In this document: piece by piece, positions 34,766 to 39,545 of the stretch
How positions within the stretch are numbered: position 1 is the first letter of the stretch
Layout of the letters: every line of letters starts with the position of its first letter
Assembly (NCBI GenBank): GCA_011053055.1
Contig: DRHT01000057.1
Location: 1-39,545 of the forward strand
Reading direction: 5' to 3'
DNA from: Halopseudomonas sabulinigri
GTDB taxonomy: Bacteria; Pseudomonadota; Gammaproteobacteria; Pseudomonadales; Pseudomonadaceae
DNA length: 39,545 nucleotides
Notes under the pieces: model-generated
What the model was told of the DNA's origin: nothing
What the model saw: only the letters and a program-made list of their open reading frames with translations
The model's database searches: none
Program-made: the position numbers and the translations under genes

Positions 34766-35974
34766 ATGGAAAATCTGAACAGCGCCGTGGAAACCCTGGT
34801 TCACGGCGCCAACACCCTGTTTATTCTGATGGGCGCCATTATGGTGCTGGCTATGCATGCGGGCTTCGCTTTTCTGGAGGTGGGTACTGTCCGTCAGAAA
34901 AATCAGGTCAACGCGCTGTCGAAGATCATCAGCGATTTTGCTGTGTCCTGTCTGGCGTATTTTTTCATCGGATACTGGATTGCCTATGGCGCCAACTTTT
35001 TTGCCGATGCGGCTACCCTGTCGGAAAATAATGGCTATGCGTTGGTCAAGTTTTTCTTCCTGATGACCTTTGCGGCAGCGATACCAGCCATCATTTCCGG
35101 CGGAATTGCCGAACGGGCCAAGTTCGCCCCACAGCTGTGTGCTTCGTTGTTGATTGTTGGTCTGGTGTACCCGTTCTTTGAAGGCATTGTGTGGAACGGT
35201 AACTACGGTTTTCAGGCTTGGCTTGAGGCCGAGTTTGGGGCTCCCTTTCATGATTTTGCGGGTTCTATTGTCGTGCATGCAGTAGGCGGCTGGCTGGCGT
35301 TGGCAGCAGTGTTGTTGCTCGGCGCGCGGCGCGGTCGATATCGTGATGGACACGTGGTTGCCATGCCACCTTCCAATATCCCTTTCCTGGCGCTGGGGGC
35401 TTGGATTCTAACTATTGGCTGGTTCGGCTTCAACGTGATGTCGGCGCAGACGTTGGAGGGTATCAGCGGGCTGGTCGCGGTGAACTCATTGATGGCCATG
35501 GTAGGCGGTACGCTGGCGGCTTTACTGGTTGGGCGTGCAGACCCTGGGTTTATTCACAACGGACCATTAGCTGGCCTGGTGGCTATCTGCGCAGGCTCGG
35601 ATATTGTTCATCCATTGGGTGCATTGGCTATCGGGGTGGTGGCTGGCGGGCTGTTTGTCTGGGCTTTCATCCTGACGCAGAATCGTCTGAAAATTGATGA
35701 TGTACTCGGCGTCTGGCCGCTGCATGGTCTCTGTGGTGTTTGGGGTGGTTTGGCTGCGGGTATTTTCGGTACGCAGGCATTCGGCGGTCTTGGCGGCGTC
35801 AGTTTCGTGTCTCAGCTGCTGGGCAGCTTGGCGGGCGTAGTAGTGGCGTTGGTCGGTGGCCTGCTGGTGTACGGCGTGATTAAGGTTATCGTGGGTATTC
35901 GTTTGAGCGAAGAAGACGAGTTTCAGGGCGCAGACCTGGCGATCCACAAGATTGGCGCTATCTCAGAAGACTGA
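34766..35974 (+). CDS. amt: Ammonium transporter Amt
   Basis: A 402-residue membrane channel with eleven or so hydrophobic segments. The pore pair is visible as Asp163/His171 in DFAGSIVVH and His320 in PLHGLCGVWGG, equivalent to the twin histidines of AmtB. AGAGG lies upstream of the ATG. No glnK gene is adjacent, unlike the usual glnK-amtB pair, so this is a stand-alone Amt. Nitrogen control is suggested by the sigma54-like and NtrC-like sites upstream. Confidence 0.95.
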   Translation: MENLNSAVETLVHGANTLFILMGAIMVLAMHAGFAFLEVGTVRQKNQVNALSKIISDFAVSCLAYFFIGYWIAYGANFFADAATLSENNGYALVKFFFLMTFAAAIPAIISGGIAERAKFAPQLCASLLIVGLVYPFFEGIVWNGNYGFQAWLEAEFGAPFHDFAGSIVVHAVGGWLALAAVLLLGARRGRYRDGHVVAMPPSNIPFLALGAWILTIGWFGFNVMSAQTLEGISGLVAVNSLMAMVGGTLAALLVGRADPGFIHNGPLAGLVAICAGSDIVHPLGALAIGVVAGGLFVWAFILTQNRLKIDDVLGVWPLHGLCGVWGGLAAGIFGTQAFGGLGGVSFVSQLLGSLAGVVVALVGGLLVYGVIKVIVGIRLSEEDEFQGADLAIHKIGAISED

Positions 35975-35993
35975 TCTGGCGGTTAGCGGGCAT

Positions 35994-36023
35994 AAAAAAA
36001 CCGGGCATTTGCCCGGTTTTTTT
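35994..36023. terminator. Bidirectional intrinsic terminator (amt / fabI)
   Basis: A perfect 13-bp stem AAAAAAACCGGGC / GCCCGGTTTTTTT with loop ATTT. It has a T-run on both strands and sits between convergent genes, the textbook two-way terminator. Confidence 0.92.
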
Positions 36024-36034
36024 ATGCAGCTGAT

Positions 36035-36829
36035 TTACTCTTCCAGATTACCCATGGCAGTAATGTTGAAACCGCCATCAACGTAGGTAATTTCACCGGA
36101 CATACCTGAGGCCAGATCGGAGCAGAGGAAGGCGCCAACGTTGCCGACTTCGTCGATGGTGACGTTACGACGCAGCGGGGTTTGCGCAGCGTTGTGCGAC
36201 AGCATCTTACGGAAGCTCTTGATGCCGGAGGCTGCCAGGGTGCGGATTGGGCCGGCGGAGATGGCATTCACGCGAGTGCCTTCCGGGCCCAGGCTGGTGG
36301 CCAGGTAACGTACGCCGGCTTCCAAGCTGGCCTTGGCCATACCCATGACATTGTAATTGGGCATGGTGCGCTCGGCGCCTAGGTACGAGAGGGTCAGCAG
36401 GCTGCCGTTGCGGCCCTTCATCATCTCGCGACCGGCCTTGGCTAGCGCAACAAAGCTGTAAGCGCTGATATCGTGGGCAATGCGAAAGCCTTCACGGGTG
36501 GTGACTTCAGCGAAGTTACCATCCAGCTGATCGCCGGGTGCAAAGCCAACCGAGTGTACGATGCAGTCCAGGCCATCCCACTTTTTGCCTAGTTCAGCGA
36601 ATACCTGTTCAATCTCGGCATCGTCTGCAACATCGCAAGGAAAACACAATTCAGGGCCAGAGCCCCAAGCTGCTGCGAAGCCTTCGACCCGCGCTTTCAG
36701 CTTTTCATTCTGATAGGTGAACGCCAGTTCGGCGCCTTCGCGGTGCATGGCCGCAGCAATGCCGGAGGCGATGGAGAGTTTGCTGGCAACGCCAACGATG
36801 AGTACGCGCTTTCCGCTGAGAAATCCCAT
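36035..36829 (-). CDS. fabI: Enoyl-[acyl-carrier-protein] reductase FabI
   Basis: A 264-residue NADH-dependent reductase that finishes each round of fatty-acid elongation. Features: Rossmann loop [13 protein letters not shown], Tyr149 and the Tyr159-x6-Lys166 catalytic pair in the [10 protein letters not shown] segment, and the C-terminal [15 protein letters not shown] precedes the ATG at 36829. It is the target of triclosan-like inhibitors. It lies downstream of the peptide ABC transporter genes, as in P. aeruginosa (fabI next to the npp operon, from memory). Confidence 0.97.
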   Translation of the reverse strand: MGFLSGKRVLIVGVASKLSIASGIAAAMHREGAELAFTYQNEKLKARVEGFAAAWGSGPELCFPCDVADDAEIEQVFAELGKKWDGLDCIVHSVGFAPGDQLDGNFAEVTTREGFRIAHDISAYSFVALAKAGREMMKGRNGSLLTLSYLGAERTMPNYNVMGMAKASLEAGVRYLATSLGPEGTRVNAISAGPIRTLAASGIKSFRKMLSHNAAQTPLRRNVTIDEVGNVGAFLCSDLASGMSGEITYVDGGFNITAMGNLEE

Positions 36830-36846
36830 AGTGCTTTCCTGTTTTG

Positions 36847-38478
36847 TTACGGGGCCGTCGTGGCCTTATTAAGGGAGTTGGGTATGGCAAAAGCCGCATC
36901 CAGCAACTGACGAGTATAGTCGTGTTGCGGTGAAGCAAAAATTTCGCCGGCCGGTCCCTGTTCAACTACCTGCCCGTGGCGAATGACCATCAGCTGATGG
37001 CTGAGGACCTTTACTACCGCCAGATCGTGGCTGATAAACAAATAACTCAAGTTGTACTTCTGCTGCAGGTTACGTAATAGCTCTACTACCTGTCCTTGCA
37101 CGGTACGATCCAGTGCCGACGTCGGCTCATCGAGCAGAATCAGCTTGGGCTTAAGTACCAGTGCCCGCGCGATGGATACCCGTTGGCGCTGGCCACCGGA
37201 AAACTCGTGCGGATAGCGATGCCGGGTGTCGGGGTTAAGTCCGACCTCTTGCAGCGCTTGAATGACCATCTGCTCGCGTTCGGCGGCTGTGCCGATGCGG
37301 TGAATCTCTAGTCCTTCGCTCACAATCTGACCAATCGACATGCGCGGGCTGAGGCTTCCGAAGGGGTCTTGAAAGACCACCTGAAACTCGCGCCTTAGCG
37401 GCCGCACTTCGTTCTGGCTGAGATTATCCAGCCGGTGGCCATTGCATTCAATCACGCCTGTACTGTCCAGCAGGCGGAGTAACGCCATGCCCAAAGTCGT
37501 CTTGCCTGAGCCGCTTTCACCCACGATCCCTAGCGTTTGGCCTTGGGCCAAACTGAAGCTGATGTCGGTCACAGCTTTGACGTGGTCAACCGTGCGCTTG
37601 AGCACACCTTTCTTGATTGGGAACCAAACTCTAACTTGCTCTGCGCGCAGAATTTCCTTGGCACCTGGCTCAATCGGTACCGGCTCACCACTCGGGTCAG
37701 CCGCCAGCAATTGCTGGGTATACTCGTGGCGCGGATCTTTGAACAGTGTGGCGCAATCATTCTCTTCGACGACGCGACCCTGATACATGACACATACCCG
37801 GTGCGCGATCTTACGTACCAGGTTGAGATCATGGCTGATCAATAGCAACGCCATGCCGAGTTTTTGCTGCAATTCTTTTAGTAAATCAAGGATTTTCAGC
37901 TGCACAGTAACGTCGAGGGCGGTGGTGGGTTCATCCGCGATCAACAGTTCTGGCTCGTTGGCCAATGCCATGGCAATCATCACCCGCTGACGTTGTCCAC
38001 CAGATAGCTCGTGGGGGTATGAGCCCAGCCGCTTCTCTGGCTCAGGGATGCCAACCAGGCTCAGCAGTTCCAGGGTCCGGGCGCGCGCGTCTTTTTTATT
38101 CAGGCCCTTGTGCACTGCCAGCACTTCGTTGATCTGCCGCTCCACTGTGTGTAGTGGGTTTAGCGAGCTCATTGGCTCCTGAAAAATCATCGAGATACGA
38201 TTGCCGCGCACCTTGCGCAGTTTCTTCTCATCGGCATGCAGCAGGTCTTCGCCGCCGTAGTAAATCTCGCCCGTTGGGTGATGTGCTACGGGGTAGGGCA
38301 GCAAGCGCAGGATCGAGTGGGCGGTAACTGATTTTCCGGAGCCGCTTTCGCCGACCAGCGCCAGTGTCTGGCCGGGGTAAATATCAAAGCTGACGTCGTG
38401 CACCGCAGTAACCTGATTGGCGCCCTGGTTGAAGGCCACGCTGAGGTTACGGATGCTGATCAATGGGGTGTCTGTCAT
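36847..38478 (-). CDS. yejF: Peptide ABC transporter, fused double ATPase (YejF/NppD-like)
   Basis: A 543-residue protein with two ATP-binding domains. Walker A motifs are GESGSGKS (43-50) and GESGSGKT (320-327), signature motifs LSGGQ (158-162) and FSGGQ (426-430), each followed by a Walker B with DEPT. This duplicated form is typical of YejF, the ATPase of the YejABEF microcin C/peptide importer, and of P. aeruginosa NppD. It is translated from an ATG four bases after the yejE stop, with GAGGAAAT upstream. Confidence 0.93.
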   Translation of the reverse strand: MTDTPLISIRNLSVAFNQGANQVTAVHDVSFDIYPGQTLALVGESGSGKSVTAHSILRLLPYPVAHHPTGEIYYGGEDLLHADEKKLRKVRGNRISMIFQEPMSSLNPLHTVERQINEVLAVHKGLNKKDARARTLELLSLVGIPEPEKRLGSYPHELSGGQRQRVMIAMALANEPELLIADEPTTALDVTVQLKILDLLKELQQKLGMALLLISHDLNLVRKIAHRVCVMYQGRVVEENDCATLFKDPRHEYTQQLLAADPSGEPVPIEPGAKEILRAEQVRVWFPIKKGVLKRTVDHVKAVTDISFSLAQGQTLGIVGESGSGKTTLGMALLRLLDSTGVIECNGHRLDNLSQNEVRPLRREFQVVFQDPFGSLSPRMSIGQIVSEGLEIHRIGTAAEREQMVIQALQEVGLNPDTRHRYPHEFSGGQRQRVSIARALVLKPKLILLDEPTSALDRTVQGQVVELLRNLQQKYNLSYLFISHDLAVVKVLSHQLMVIRHGQVVEQGPAGEIFASPQHDYTRQLLDAAFAIPNSLNKATTAP

Positions 38479-38479
38479 C

Positions 38480-39511
38480 TCATTTCCTCGGGTCGAAGGC
38501 GTCGCGCAGGGCCTCGCCGATAAATACCAGCAAGCTCAGCATGAGAGACAACACAACGAAAGCGGTGATACCTAACCAGGGCGCCTGCAAATTGTCTTTA
38601 CCTTGAGCGATGAGCTCGCCCAACGATGGCGAGCCCGGCGGCAGACCGAAGCCAAGGAAGTCCAACGAGGTCAGAGTGATAACGCCACCGGTTAGAATGA
38701 AGGGGAAGAAGGTCAGGGTGGCAACCATGGCGTTGGGCAGAATATGCCGGAACATGATTACGCCATTGCTTGCCCCCAGCGCACGCGCGGCTCGCACGTA
38801 TTCCAGATTACGCCCGCGCAGAAACTCGGCACGCACTACATCAACCAACGACATCCACGAGAACAGCAACATGATGCCCAGCAGCCACCAGAAGTTGGGC
38901 TGCACGAAGCTGGCCAGGATGATCAGCAAGTAAAGTACCGGCAGACCAGACCAAACCTCAATAAAGCGTTGCCCGATCAGGTCGATGCGACCACCGTAAA
39001 AGCCCTGAAGGGCTCCGGCGATGACGCCGATGATGGAACTGAAAATGGTCAGCGTAAGGGCGAATAACACGGATATGCGGAAACCGTAGATCACCCTCGC
39101 CATCACATCGCGAGCTTGATCGTCGGTACCCAACCAGTTGTCCGCCGAGGGCGGGGCTGGCGCGGGTACGTCCAGATCGTAATTGATGGTGCCGTAGTAA
39201 TAGGGGATCGGTGGCCAGAGCATCCAGCCATTGCCGTCTTCTTCTATTAACTGCTGAATATAGGGGCTGCGGTAATCCGCCTCGATGGGAAACTCGCCAC
39301 CAAAGGCAGTTTCTGGATAGCGCTCAAATACCGGAAAAAACAGCTCGCCCTGAAAGCTGACTGCGAGTGGTTTATCGTTGGCGATTAGCTCCGCGCACAG
39401 GCTGAGCACAAACAGCAACATGAAAATGTGTAGCGACCACCAGCCGCGCTTGTTGGCGCGAAAACGGGCAAAACGGCGTTGATTGAGCGGGGAAAGGGTT
39501 ATCAGACTCAT
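38480..39511 (-). CDS. yejE: Peptide ABC transporter permease (YejE/NppC-like)
   Basis: A 343-residue permease. After the first membrane helix lies a long periplasmic segment (about 45-130) ending in NWLGTDDQARDV, the typical entry to the DppC/OppC fold. The EAA-like loop (EYVRAARALGASNGVIMFRHILPNA) contacts the ATPase. The YejE type is recognised by the long periplasmic loop with PYYYGTINYDLD. A TTG at 39517 is in frame but overlaps the yejB stop; the ATG at 39511 is preferred, with GGGAGGG just upstream. Confidence 0.93.
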   Translation of the reverse strand: MSLITLSPLNQRRFARFRANKRGWWSLHIFMLLFVLSLCAELIANDKPLAVSFQGELFFPVFERYPETAFGGEFPIEADYRSPYIQQLIEEDGNGWMLWPPIPYYYGTINYDLDVPAPAPPSADNWLGTDDQARDVMARVIYGFRISVLFALTLTIFSSIIGVIAGALQGFYGGRIDLIGQRFIEVWSGLPVLYLLIILASFVQPNFWWLLGIMLLFSWMSLVDVVRAEFLRGRNLEYVRAARALGASNGVIMFRHILPNAMVATLTFFPFILTGGVITLTSLDFLGFGLPPGSPSLGELIAQGKDNLQAPWLGITAFVVLSLMLSLLVFIGEALRDAFDPRK

Positions 39512-39513
39512 GC

Positions 39514-39545
39514 TCAACCCTCCCTGCTATCAAAGTCGATACGCG
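39514..39545 (-). CDS. yejB: C-terminal end of the partner permease (YejB/NppB-like), partial
   Basis: The last codons of an upstream gene, read leftward, end in RIDFDSREG before TGA at 39514-39516. Position, and the fact that yejB precedes yejE in such operons, make it the permease partner. Only ten codons are visible, so the identification rests mainly on gene order. Confidence 0.7.
   Translation of the reverse strand, partial: RIDFDSREG

Overview
The window looks like chromosome from a halotolerant, Pseudomonas-like gammaproteobacterium; a Halopseudomonas-type marine lineage is my best guess. The evidence is gene order (fabI next to a Yej/Npp-type peptide ABC transporter), a class II DAHP synthase, a fused glucosylglycerol synthase (ggpPS), and moderately high G+C with Shine-Dalgarno-led genes throughout. 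No tRNA, rRNA, CRISPR array or prophage was seen. The only mobile DNA is the cut-off end of an IS3-family element at the left edge.

Left part (1-9.6 kb): IS3 orfA fragment; an ABC exporter; a secreted SGNH hydrolase; a YnfM-like MFS exporter divergent from a MocR-type (GntR-aminotransferase) regulator with direct repeats between them; a large secreted lipoprotein of DUF6351 type; and a LysE exporter followed by an AraC regulator.

Middle (10.4-24.3 kb): CvfB-like S1 protein, KefB/C-like antiporter, class II DAHP synthase, spermidine-synthase-like protein, SprT, a flavodoxin and a small membrane protein. Next is an osmolyte locus: a YcaD-like MFS carrier followed by ggpPS, a phosphatase-synthase fusion for glucosylglycerol. 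An 11-codon ORF with its own Shine-Dalgarno sits between these two genes, and its stop overlaps the ggpPS start. A choice-of-anchor I lipoprotein, a DnaJ-related protein and a Yip1-family membrane protein follow.

Right-middle (24.4-33.1 kb): ttcA, a Tag-like glycosylase that seems to lack the family's key glutamate, an NlpC/P60 lipoprotein, several small conserved or unknown proteins, DoxX, and a coupled patatin-methyltransferase pair. Then comes a tightly overlapped four-gene operon: two tandem PepSY proteins, an OmpR-type regulator and a PhoQ-like kinase. Its promoter carries a TTAAG-N6-TTCAG repeat over the -35 position.

Right end (33.2-39.5 kb): an EAL phosphodiesterase with an unusual C-terminal extension, and an Amt ammonium transporter behind a 396-base regulatory region with sigma54-like and NtrC-like sites. 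After these come fabI and yejF-yejE-yejB (yejB cut by the window edge), transcribed leftward. No wholly new multi-gene defence or biosynthetic system was found. The most interesting points are the ggpPS leader ORF, the PepSY two-component operon and its box, the atypical Tag-like protein and the amt control region.
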